6,932 bases of DNA, from NCBI GenBank assembly GCA_030608985.1, contig JAUWDC010000059.1, forward strand, positions 1 to 6,932, given 5' to 3'. The notes below the pieces were generated by a model that made no database searches, had not been told where the DNA came from, and was given only the letters and a program-made list of their open reading frames with translations. The DNA is from Desulfobia sp. GTDB taxonomy: Bacteria; Desulfobacterota; Desulfobulbia; Desulfobulbales; SURF-16. Of this stretch, positions 1 through 6,790 are shown piece by piece. Position numbers and translations under genes: made by a program. Numbering within the stretch: the first letter of the stretch is position 1; each line of letters starts with the position of its first letter.

Positions 1-938
1 ATATGGTGCAGAAAATTGCAGAGAGGGTTTTTGTCATGCACCAGGGAAAAATAGTTGAACAGGGGGGAACCATTGATATATTCTCTCAGCCAACAGATCC
101 ATATACAATCAAGCTTATGGAGAGTGTTCCAAAGGGAGAACCGTTACCTAAAGAGGGGAAAAAGCCCTTAATAACAGTCGAGAACCTCCATTGCCATTTC
201 TCCATTAAAAAAGGTTTTTTCAGACGAAAAGTTGCCGAAATAAAAGCGGTTGATGATGCGAGTCTCACTATTAAACAAGGCACGACTTACGGGATTGTCG
301 GAGAATCAGGCTCCGGCAAAAGCACTCTGGGTCTCTGCATACTGCGCCTTGTTTCATGCCGGGGGAATATCATTTATAATGGTGAGCAGCTTCTGCAAAA
401 AAATAAAAGTTCCATGCGATCTCTACGCAAAGAGCTGCAAATTGTTTTTCAAGATCCCTTTTCTTCCCTCTCGCCACGGCTTACTATTTTTCAGATTATT
501 TCTGAGGGATTGCGTGTCCATAATATTGGCAGGACAAAGGAAGACCGACGGCGTATTGTTGAAGAAAAACTGCTGGAGGTTGGTCTCACTGCAGAAATGG
601 CAGACCGCTATCCCCACGAATTTTCAGGAGGTCAGCGTCAGCGCATTGCTATTGCCAGAGCCATAGCTTTATCACCTAAATTTATTATCCTTGACGAGCC
701 CACCAGCGCCCTTGATATGACCATCCAGGCCCAGATTATAGAATTACTGCGTGATCTCCAGGAAAAATATCAGATTACCTATCTTTTCATCTCTCACGAT
801 TTACGCGTTGTCAAAGCTCTGGCCGATGAAATTGCTGTAATGAAAAATGGTAGAATTGTTGAACAGGGCAACGCTCATGAAATTTTCTCAAACCCATCGC
901 ATCAATATACACAGCAGCTTTTTAACGCTGCTTTCTAA
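1..938 (+). CDS. yejF: Peptide ABC transporter twin ATP-binding protein, YejF-type (5' end outside window)
   Basis: ATPase subunit that would power a YejABEF-type inner-membrane importer of oligopeptides (microcin C in E. coli). The frame is open to the left edge, so the ATG at 3 is internal. The first ~50 visible residues are the tail of a first nucleotide-binding domain (RVFVMHQGKIVEQG, then a DPYT motif), followed by a linker and a complete second domain. Numbering from the ATG at 3: Walker A GESGSGKST 100-108, Q-loop around Q150, signature FSGGQRQR 207-214, Walker B plus D-loop FIILDEPTSALD 227-238, switch His265. All catalytic motifs of this domain are intact. The fused two-domain layout, the short RLVSCRG stretch and the EGLRVH motif match recalled E. 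coli YejF better than separate DppD/DppF proteins. The rest of the transporter should lie to the left. The specific substrate is inferred only. Confidence 0.88.
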   Translation, partial: MVQKIAERVFVMHQGKIVEQGGTIDIFSQPTDPYTIKLMESVPKGEPLPKEGKKPLITVENLHCHFSIKKGFFRRKVAEIKAVDDASLTIKQGTTYGIVGESGSGKSTLGLCILRLVSCRGNIIYNGEQLLQKNKSSMRSLRKELQIVFQDPFSSLSPRLTIFQIISEGLRVHNIGRTKEDRRRIVEEKLLEVGLTAEMADRYPHEFSGGQRQRIAIARAIALSPKFIILDEPTSALDMTIQAQIIELLRDLQEKYQITYLFISHDLRVVKALADEIAVMKNGRIVEQGNAHEIFSNPSHQYTQQLFNAAF

Positions 939-985
939 AATTCAATTTCTCTTTTCCGAAAAATTCCCTCTCTCTCATATAAATA

Positions 986-994
986 TGCTATAAA
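986..994 (+). promoter_or_regulatory. Possible extended -10 promoter for the malic enzyme gene
   Basis: TGCTATAAA reads as an extended -10 (TG-N-TATAAA). No good -35 box stands 16-18 bases upstream. A start near 1001 would give a leader of about 178 nt that includes the whole repeat hairpin, so the repeat could influence malic enzyme expression. This is a weak call from base pattern alone. Confidence 0.3.
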
Positions 995-1036
995 TAAATT
1001 CTGCTTTAACCATCCTAACCCGGACAAGCCGGAAGA

Positions 1037-1144
1037 GTGTCTAAAGTTATAAGTGCCTAAAGTGAGCTAAAGTTAGGGAATTATCTGATCAGATAGCACC
1101 TTTACTTTAGGCACGTTAGATCACTTTAGACACTTAAGGCACTA
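1037..1144 (+). repeat. 108-bp palindromic intergenic repeat, copy A
   Basis: Matches 6611-6718 without gaps at 99 of 108 positions, in the same orientation. The left half has three CTAAAGT heptamers (1041-1047, 1057-1063, 1067-1073). The right half has their inverse ACTTTAG at 1104-1110 and 1123-1129 and a one-mismatch version at 1132-1138. A perfect 14-bp palindrome sits at the centre (1082-1095). Two 11-bp stems can form: 1037-1047 with 1123-1133, and 1053-1063 with 1104-1114. There is no coding capacity or transposase. Likely a REP/BIME-like or MITE-like non-autonomous element, or a structured RNA element. Identity with a named family is not known to me. Confidence 0.9.
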
Positions 1145-1163
1145 ACTATTTTATTTTACCAAC

Positions 1164-1168
1164 AAGGA
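1164..1168 (+). promoter_or_regulatory. Ribosome-binding site of the malic enzyme gene
   Basis: AAGGA ends 10 bases before the ATG at 1179 and supports that start. It lies just outside the right end of repeat copy A. Confidence 0.7.
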
Positions 1169-1178
1169 ATCTACCGTC

Positions 1179-2924
1179 ATGCCAGAAAACATCTACGGAT
1201 TCAAATACAACCAATATGGAAACACTGAAGCTATTATTGCTTATAACAAAGGAATCATACTTCAGACCAACAACTATACAAACAAGGGATTAGCTTATAG
1301 TGACGAGGAGAGATATCGACTCAAACTCATAGGTGCTTTGCCGCCGTCTGTGCGCCCCCTTGAAAAGCAGGTCGTCAACAGTGCCGACAAAGTTGCCGGC
1401 AAAGAAGATGACATAGAACGTTTTATTTATATCCGCTCCCTGTTTGATCGCAATGTGACCTTGGCCCATGCCTTGGTGAAAAGCGATATTGAACGCTACA
1501 TGAAAATTATCTACACTCCGACTGTCGGTCTTGCCTGCCAGCGGTATTCGTCCATGTTCCGTACTGCCAACGGCATACATTTCTATCCGGGCAACATTGA
1601 CCAGGCGGAAAATATCATGCGCCGTTTTGTACACAGGAATATACGTGTTGCCGTGGTTACAGACAACCAGGGTATTCTCGGCATCGGGGACCAGGGTGCA
1701 GGAGGTATTGCCATTTGCCTTGGCAAGCTTATGCTCTATACCCAGGGCGCCGGTATTGCCCCCTGGCATTGCCTGCCCATCTCTCTTGATGTAGGCACCG
1801 ACAATAAAGAGCTTCTTGATGATCCTTATTACCTTGGATGGCGGCATAAACGAATAAGAGGGGATCAGTATGTCCAGTTTATCCAGCGATTTGCCAGGGC
1901 ATTCAGGGCTGTTTTTCCAAATGCCCTCTGTCAGTGGGAGGATTTTTCCAAACAGAACGCCTTTGCCATCCGGGATTCCTATCTGCATGATCTGATTTCA
2001 TTTAATGATGACATCCAGGGTACCGGATCTGTGACCCTGGCCGCCATCCTCACCGGCATGAAAATCAAAAAAGAAAAGATTATTGACCAGCGATACCTCA
2101 TCCATGGTGCAGGAGCAGGCGGTATCGGCATTGCCGAACAGATTGAAACTGCCATGATTGAAGAAGGACTGTCAGAGAAAGTCGCCAGGAGCCGGATATA
2201 CACCCTTGACAGTCGTGGCCTTGTCACCACCGACCGCGCTCTTGAACCCTATAAACAAAAATTTGCCAAAAACCCGGCAGAGATATTATGGATGAAAGAG
2301 AGTTCTGATAATACGCTTGAGAACGTCATTAAGAATGAGAAAATCACTGTTCTCATCGGAACGTCCGGTCAGCAGGGGTGCTTTACCGAACAGGTTGTTA
2401 AGGCTGTGCACCAGAATACTGACCGGCCAATGATTCTGCCTCTCAGTAATCCCACAGCAAATTGTGAAGCATTACCGGAAGATATTTATAAATGGACAGA
2501 TGGAAAAGCCCTTGTCGCCACCGGCAGCCCTTTTGCCCCCGTGGAATATGGGAGCTCAACATTCCATATCGGCCAATGTAATAATGTTTTTGTTTTCCCA
2601 GGTGTTGGTCTCGGTATTATTGCCTCGGGTGCAAAAGAGGTGTTGCCTGCATTCTTTACGGCAGCCGCAAAAGCTGTTTCGGAGTCTGTTACCGACGAGG
2701 CTATGGCAAAGGGTGAACTTGTCCCCCCTGTTTCAGAACTGCAGGATGTCAGCCTGAAAGTTGCCCGAAAAGTCGGTGAGACAGCCATTTCAGCTGATGT
2801 CGGCCGCCTGTGTGCCTTCAGCGACTTCCAGCATAATAATGATCCTGAAAGACTGCGTGAACTCATTATGAACATGCGCTGGCAGCCGGAATATCTCCCG
2901 ATTATTCGTGAGACCCAGGAATAG
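1179..2924 (+). CDS. maeA: Malic enzyme, long form, NAD-type (malate to pyruvate + CO2)
   Basis: Cytoplasmic enzyme expected to decarboxylate L-malate oxidatively to pyruvate with NAD. It has 581 residues, against about 565 in E. coli MaeA as I recall. The N-terminal malic domain shows YTPTVG with Tyr112, the signature region around GILGIGDQGAGG (165-176), Lys183 (general base position) and the metal ligands Glu254, Asp255 and Asp278 (in FNDDIQGTG). The NAD domain has GAGAGGIGIA (310-319), a second-strand Asp344 (LD) favouring NAD over NADP, LSNPT (422-426) and CNN (467-469). The usual ERILG motif is replaced by NQGILG, so Gly165 stands where most malic enzymes have an Arg that contacts malate and cofactor. 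In memory, that Gly is shared with malolactic and Bacillus-type relatives, so malolactic or altered activity is an alternative. The stop codon lies inside the 3' end of the opposing antiporter gene. Confidence 0.93.
   Translation: MPENIYGFKYNQYGNTEAIIAYNKGIILQTNNYTNKGLAYSDEERYRLKLIGALPPSVRPLEKQVVNSADKVAGKEDDIERFIYIRSLFDRNVTLAHALVKSDIERYMKIIYTPTVGLACQRYSSMFRTANGIHFYPGNIDQAENIMRRFVHRNIRVAVVTDNQGILGIGDQGAGGIAICLGKLMLYTQGAGIAPWHCLPISLDVGTDNKELLDDPYYLGWRHKRIRGDQYVQFIQRFARAFRAVFPNALCQWEDFSKQNAFAIRDSYLHDLISFNDDIQGTGSVTLAAILTGMKIKKEKIIDQRYLIHGAGAGGIGIAEQIETAMIEEGLSEKVARSRIYTLDSRGLVTTDRALEPYKQKFAKNPAEILWMKESSDNTLENVIKNEKITVLIGTSGQQGCFTEQVVKAVHQNTDRPMILPLSNPTANCEALPEDIYKWTDGKALVATGSPFAPVEYGSSTFHIGQCNNVFVFPGVGLGIIASGAKEVLPAFFTAAAKAVSESVTDEAMAKGELVPPVSELQDVSLKVARKVGETAISADVGRLCAFSDFQHNNDPERLRELIMNMRWQPEYLPIIRETQE
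2902..2924. other. 23-bp convergent coding overlap (malic enzyme and antiporter 3' ends)
   Basis: The malic enzyme stop TAG is at 2922-2924 on +. The antiporter stop TAA is at 2902-2904 on - (TTA on +). The final codons of both genes share these bases, so the two mRNAs must be antisense to each other at their 3' ends. Confidence 0.9.
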
Positions 2925-5079
2925 TGTCATGTCTAGTGACACTAGCCTCACCGTTTTCAGGATGATAGACAATAAGTAAGGGTTTTCTGCATTGCCGGGC
3001 CACCGTTTCTGCCAGGGAGCCAAAAAAAAGCTTTTTAATAACACTTTTCCGTGAGGCTCCCATGACCAGAAGATCATGGTTGTTTGATTCTGCAACAATG
3101 GTTTCCTGCCTAGCATCGGTAGAGATAACATCAACACTGGCAGTCATAGCAATGTCATGAGCCTGGGTCCAGTGTGCTAATTCCGCCTTTTTCTCAGCCA
3201 CCTCGGCAGGTGAAGCTCCAGAATGAAGTAATAGAAGAAGAGTGACCCGGTGTTCGCCTATCCTGGAAAGTGCGGAAATTATCGGCTCCAGGCTATACAA
3301 TTCTTTTGTATCGACCAGGGGAACAAGAATACGCTCCGTATGCAGAGCGCCATAGAATCGGACAACAACCACAGGACAGATTACGTGGCGTGCCACTGTT
3401 TCAAGAATCTGCTGGAATCCCTGGAAAGTCCCTTCAACAGGAAAACCAAGAACAACGGCAGAGGCTGCATTATACTCAACAGCTGAAACCAGGGCATCAG
3501 ACACACCTGCATATTGAATAAGTTCCGTTTCAAGAGTGTACCCGAGTTGTTCCACCTCTTCTCTTTCCGGCCTGAAAAGATCATCAATTTCCTTATCCGA
3601 AATATGATCAATGGTCCCGGGTTTCACAACACGAATTGACAAAGGAGTCGCCTTGAAATGATGGGCAAGCAATGTGGCAATACGCGCCAGCCCTGGGACA
3701 GTCGCAAGATTTGAGGCTCCAAAAGCAACATATCCGTTTGAATCGGTGGGGGGAACAAGCTTCTGCCAGGTCCAGGGAACAATCTTGATTCCATGAGAAG
3801 TCTGATGCCAGATATCACAGTTTTTGTCACTCAAGCCATAACATTCCGGACGATGGGTATACTGTTCCTGAGTCTCCCCGGCTTTTTCAAGAGCATATCT
3901 TGCTCCCACAGGTCCAAAAAGTTCCGTCAACACCACTGTAGTCAAAACAACTGGAATAATGACATGGGCATATTGGGAGAGTTGCTCTACTCCGCTGATA
4001 AGAAAAATAAGACCTATGGCAACGCCGGCCTGAGGGATCAGAGCCATTCCCAGATAATTTTGAACAGCACGGCAAGCCCCTGTCATCCTTGCCCCGGTAT
4101 AGGCTCCTACCATTTTCCCAGCAATACGGCTTAGAAAATAAGCAAGACCAATCCACCCTGCCCTGCCGACATCTTCAACTTGCAGATGAAGCCCTGCCAG
4201 AGTAAAAAACAACACATAAATAGGCGGTTCAAAGGAATTCAGAATCCTGAATAATCGAACATCTCGAGTATCTTTGTTTACAATAATAAAGCCTGCCGCC
4301 ATGCCGGCAAGGAGTGGAGAGAGGTCAAACATCCGGCAGATTTCACCGCTGAGTAGAAGGAGGCCCAGGCCGGCTGTTAACATTTCTTCCTGACGTTGTA
4401 ACCTCGGCAGTATAAAATCAAGAAGCAGTCCAGTGGCAACACCTATAAAAAGCGCCAATGATATTTCGAGAAAACCCGTTGTAACAGCCATTGTGATCGC
4501 CCTGCCAGTGTCTCCGACCAAGTGGGAGGCAATAGCAAGGGCGAAACCAAAAATCATAATGGCCACACCGTTATTGATGGCCACTACTGTCATGAGTGTT
4601 GATGTAAGCGGACCGGATGCTCTGAGCTCTCGGGTAACGTGCAATATCGTTGCAGGTGCTGTGGCAATGGCTATTGAACCTAAAAGAATAGCAAGAATGA
4701 AATAATCCAGGCTAAGCCAACTTCCTGAGTTAAGATGTGCATACGGAGCAATCAGATAGATAGAAACAGTAACAATAAGAAAAGCCCCAACTCCCTCAAG
4801 AACTGCTATGAATCCAATACTTTTTGCTGTTTTACGCAACCGAGACAGCTCAATATGCTCTCCAATACCAAAGGCAATGAGCATTAGAGCTATCTGGGTG
4901 AAATGCTCCAGCTGTCCAACTATGCTTTCCGAAGAAATAATATTCAGCCCGCTCGATCCAAGCAGCAAGCCGGCCAATATATATCCTGTCACAGAAGGCA
5001 GCTTGATTTTTTGACCTATTTTGGCAAACAGGAGCCCAACTGTGAGCAGGATTGCAAGTCCAAGGGTAACTTCAGTCAT
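2902..5079 (-). CDS. CPA2/Kef-type cation:proton antiporter with two C-terminal UspA-like domains
   Basis: Inner-membrane monovalent cation/H+ exchanger family protein, 725 residues. Residues ~1-395 are the antiporter domain, rich in hydrophobic helices (about 12 expected), with family marks ATAPATILHVTREL (139-152), LSPLLAGMAAG (253-263) and FFTLAGLHL (291-299). Residues ~430-575 and ~578-706 are two UspA-like halves. The second ends in GASRKSVIKKLFFGS (674-688), close to the ATP motif G-2x-G-9x-GS but with Arg677 for the second Gly. The first half has Gln556-Gln557 where GS is expected, so it is probably degenerate. The helix that normally carries Asp-Asp reads VVAINNGVA, with Asn169-Asn170 (codons at 4570-4575); Lys322 in GKMVG is kept. 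The ATG at 5079 fits the family N-terminus, but no good Shine-Dalgarno precedes it. Ion and direction of transport cannot be told. Confidence 0.88.
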   Translation of the reverse strand: MTEVTLGLAILLTVGLLFAKIGQKIKLPSVTGYILAGLLLGSSGLNIISSESIVGQLEHFTQIALMLIAFGIGEHIELSRLRKTAKSIGFIAVLEGVGAFLIVTVSIYLIAPYAHLNSGSWLSLDYFILAILLGSIAIATAPATILHVTRELRASGPLTSTLMTVVAINNGVAIMIFGFALAIASHLVGDTGRAITMAVTTGFLEISLALFIGVATGLLLDFILPRLQRQEEMLTAGLGLLLLSGEICRMFDLSPLLAGMAAGFIIVNKDTRDVRLFRILNSFEPPIYVLFFTLAGLHLQVEDVGRAGWIGLAYFLSRIAGKMVGAYTGARMTGACRAVQNYLGMALIPQAGVAIGLIFLISGVEQLSQYAHVIIPVVLTTVVLTELFGPVGARYALEKAGETQEQYTHRPECYGLSDKNCDIWHQTSHGIKIVPWTWQKLVPPTDSNGYVAFGASNLATVPGLARIATLLAHHFKATPLSIRVVKPGTIDHISDKEIDDLFRPEREEVEQLGYTLETELIQYAGVSDALVSAVEYNAASAVVLGFPVEGTFQGFQQILETVARHVICPVVVVRFYGALHTERILVPLVDTKELYSLEPIISALSRIGEHRVTLLLLLHSGASPAEVAEKKAELAHWTQAHDIAMTASVDVISTDARQETIVAESNNHDLLVMGASRKSVIKKLFFGSLAETVARQCRKPLLIVYHPENGEASVTRHDTIPGSHE
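2922..2945. other. Small inverted repeats at the convergent gene ends
   Basis: TAGTGTCA (2922-2929) pairs perfectly with TGACACTA (2937-2944) across a 7-base loop. Overlapping it, CTAGTG/CACTAG around a single A forms a 13-base palindrome (2933-2945). The first stem includes the malic enzyme stop codon. There is no T-run on either side, so intrinsic termination is doubtful. A bidirectional mRNA-end hairpin or a protein site is possible. Confidence 0.45.
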
Positions 5080-5133
5080 TATCGTATTGGTTTACTATCT
5101 CAAAAAGGATCTTGAAGTATTTTCAAAGGAATA

Positions 5134-5163
5134 ATTATACCCCTATCAGTACCAACTTGTAAC
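5134..5163 (-). promoter_or_regulatory. Likely promoter of the antiporter gene
   Basis: On the minus strand, GTTACA (5163-5158, 4 of 6 to the -35 consensus) is followed after 18 bases by a perfect TATAAT (5139-5134). Transcription would start near 5127, leaving a leader of about 48 nt before the ATG at 5079. Confidence 0.5.
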
Positions 5164-5191
5164 TTAATACTTAAATCTTAAATCTTAAAGT
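5164..5191 (+). repeat. Four tandem 7-bp units upstream of gdhA
   Basis: TTAATAC, TTAAATC, TTAAATC, TTAAAGT run head to tail, the middle two identical. They end 10 bases before the gdhA -10 box, one helical side apart per ~1.5 units. They could be an activator or repressor site array, or simply an AT-rich promoter tract. Confidence 0.5.
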
Positions 5192-5207
5192 GATACAATC
5201 TTATAAT
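5178..5207 (+). promoter_or_regulatory. Likely promoter of gdhA
   Basis: A perfect TATAAT at 5202-5207 is preceded by only a poor -35 match (TTAAAT, 5178-5183, 18-base spacer). A start near 5214 would give a short leader of about 25 nt. The weak -35, overlapping the tandem heptamers, would fit an activator-dependent promoter, but that is inference. Confidence 0.5.
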
Positions 5208-5225
5208 CAACTTAGACATCTCTCC

Positions 5226-5231
5226 AAAGGA
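5226..5231 (+). promoter_or_regulatory. Ribosome-binding site of gdhA
   Basis: AAAGGA ends 7 bases before the ATG at 5239, an optimal arrangement that supports this start. Confidence 0.8.
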
Positions 5232-5238
5232 ACGAAAT

Positions 5239-6588
5239 ATGAACGAGATCATTGAAAAGATAAGGCAGAGAGACCCGGGCCAGAATGAATTTTACCAGGC
5301 GGTTGAAGAAGTGCTTGATACTGTTAAACCTGTTATAGAACGCCACCCTGAATACCGACAGGCCGCTATTCTCGAGAGAATTATCGAACCGGAACGGGTT
5401 ATCATGTTTCGTGTGCCCTGGATGGATGACCAGGAACAGGTTCATGTCAATCGAGGTTTTCGGGTTGAAATGAACAGTGCTCTCGGGCCATATAAGGGTG
5501 GGCTTCGGTTTCATCCCTCGGTTAATCTTGGAATCATCAAATTTCTGGCCTTTGAACAGGTTTTCAAAAATAGTCTGACCACCCTTTCCATGGGTGGCGC
5601 TAAGGGTGGTTCGGATTTTAATCCCAAAGGAAAATCAGACAATGAAGTAATGCGTTTCTGCCAGAGTTTCATGTCGGAACTTTACCGTCATATAGGCCCG
5701 TACACAGATGTTCCTGCCGGAGATATAGGTGTCGGTGCCCGGGAAATAGGATACCTGTTCGGGATGTATAAAAAATTGCGCAATGAGTTTACCGGAGTCC
5801 TTACAGGAAAAAGCCTCAATTGGGGCGGCAGCCTCATTCGTCCAGAAGCCACCGGTTACGGCAATGTCTATTTTGCCGCTGAAATGCTTGCAACCCGGGA
5901 AGAAAGTTTTGAGGACAAAAAATGTCTGGTCTCCGGATCCGGCAATGTTGCCCAGTTTACAACCGAAAAAGTCCTTCAGCTAGGCGGCAAGGTTCTTACA
6001 CTTTCAGACTCATCCGGCTACATCTATGACGAAGAAGGTATTGATGAGCAAAAACTTGCCTTTGTCAAAGAACTAAAAAACATCCGGAGGGGCAGAATAA
6101 GGGAATATACAGAGAAATATCCTGGAGCAGTATACACTGATGCCGATCTCAGCCTTGGTTACAACCCTCTCTGGAATCACAAGGCCGACTGTGCCCTTCC
6201 CAGTGCCACAGAAAATGAAATTAACGGCCAGGATGCCCAGAATCTCATTGATAACGGCATTACCCTTATCAGTGAAGGATCAAACATGCCGAGCACCCCG
6301 GATGCAATCCGCCTTTTCATACAGCATAAACTTCTTTATGCGCCAGGCAAGGCCTCCAATGCAGGCGGTGTCGCCGTCTCCGGCCTAGAAATGGCCCAGA
6401 ACAGCATGCGTCTCAGCTGGCCCAGGGAAGAGGTGGAATCCCGTCTGAAGATCATCATGAAATCCATCCACAAAACATGCATTGATGTCTCAGATTACTA
6501 TGGGATGAGTGGAAACTATGCTGCAGGAGCAAATATCGCCGGCTTTGTGAAAGTGGTGAATGCCATGCTTGACCAGGGAGTGGTTTAG
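5239..6588 (+). CDS. gdhA: NADP-type glutamate dehydrogenase
   Basis: Cytoplasmic hexameric enzyme that aminates 2-oxoglutarate with ammonium to L-glutamate, normally with NADPH. Its 449 residues match the ~447 of E. coli GdhA. Substrate-domain residues are intact: Lys86 in PYKGGLRF, Lys110, catalytic Lys122 in GGAKGGSDFNPKG (119-131), Asp162 in PAGDIGVG (159-166) and Ser381 in VAVSGLEMAQ. The numbering runs about 3 below the Clostridium symbiosum enzyme for the first four. The cofactor domain has the GSGNVAQF loop (233-240) and SDSSG (256-260) after the second strand; this Ser-rich turn, as in the E. coli enzyme, points to NADPH. The gene stands alone, divergent from the antiporter, with its own promoter and strong ribosome-binding site. 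Repeat copy B begins 22 bases after the stop, where its hairpin may protect or end the mRNA. Confidence 0.96.
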   Translation: MNEIIEKIRQRDPGQNEFYQAVEEVLDTVKPVIERHPEYRQAAILERIIEPERVIMFRVPWMDDQEQVHVNRGFRVEMNSALGPYKGGLRFHPSVNLGIIKFLAFEQVFKNSLTTLSMGGAKGGSDFNPKGKSDNEVMRFCQSFMSELYRHIGPYTDVPAGDIGVGAREIGYLFGMYKKLRNEFTGVLTGKSLNWGGSLIRPEATGYGNVYFAAEMLATREESFEDKKCLVSGSGNVAQFTTEKVLQLGGKVLTLSDSSGYIYDEEGIDEQKLAFVKELKNIRRGRIREYTEKYPGAVYTDADLSLGYNPLWNHKADCALPSATENEINGQDAQNLIDNGITLISEGSNMPSTPDAIRLFIQHKLLYAPGKASNAGGVAVSGLEMAQNSMRLSWPREEVESRLKIIMKSIHKTCIDVSDYYGMSGNYAAGANIAGFVKVVNAMLDQGVV

Positions 6589-6790
6589 TTTTAACACTTA
6601 TCCTATACAAGTGACTAAAGTTATAAATGCCTAAAGTGAGCTAAAGTTGAGGAATTATCTGATCAGATAGTACCTTTGCTTTAGGCACTTCAGATCACTT
6701 TAGTCACTTAAGGCACTATGCAACAAAGAGCTTAACACACAGCGAAGAATTTTTTTGCCACGAAAAAATAATATCTGCTCACATTTCCTT
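6589..6790. other. Convergent intergenic region between gdhA and the kamA-like gene
   Basis: These 202 bp hold repeat copy B (6611-6718) and then an AT-rich tract. ATTTTTT (6749-6755) can pair with AAAAAAT (6763-6769) over a 7-base loop. The stem is all A-T, so it is at best a weak terminator for transcription from either side. No gene is seen. Confidence 0.6.
6611..6718 (+). repeat. 108-bp palindromic intergenic repeat, copy B
   Basis: Same orientation and exact length as copy A, with nine mismatches and no gap. The central palindrome is at 6656-6669. The outer 11-bp stem is 6611-6621 with 6697-6707. Relative to copy A, base 6614 (A for T) and its partner 6704 (T for A) changed together, so pairing is kept. 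In the inner stem one pair becomes a G-T wobble and the terminal pair is lost. It lies between the 3' ends of gdhA and the kamA-like gene. Confidence 0.9.

Larger units (their letters stand above)
939..1178. other. Intergenic region between yejF and the malic enzyme gene
   Basis: This 240-bp gap contains no gene. Its first ~70 bases are AT-rich, with TATAAA-like boxes at 978-983 and 989-994. A 4-bp CCGG/CCGG hairpin (1020-1023 with 1029-1032, loop ACAAG) is too weak and lacks a T-run, so I do not call a terminator for yejF. Repeat copy A fills 1037-1144, and the remaining 34 bases carry the malic enzyme's ribosome-binding site. Confidence 0.7.

Noticed and set aside
1037..1144. Repeat copy A as a CRISPR unit or intrinsic terminator
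   Set aside because: There are no regular spacers, the units are inverted, and the stem is AT-rich with no T-run following it.
1128..1157. Promoter-like TAGACA (1128-1133) and TATTTT (1152-1157) at the right end of repeat copy A
   Set aside because: The -10 is poor and transcription would start at about 1164, on the ribosome-binding site itself. The -35-like bases belong to the conserved stem and change to TAGTCA in copy B.
1290..1988. A 232-codon open frame antisense to the malic enzyme gene
   Set aside because: It lies wholly opposite a strongly conserved gene, has no recognisable domain or ribosome-binding site, and reads as a codon-bias shadow.
6749..6769. AT hairpin as a rho-independent terminator
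   Set aside because: The 7-bp stem is entirely A-T with no GC core, too weak to call as a terminator feature.
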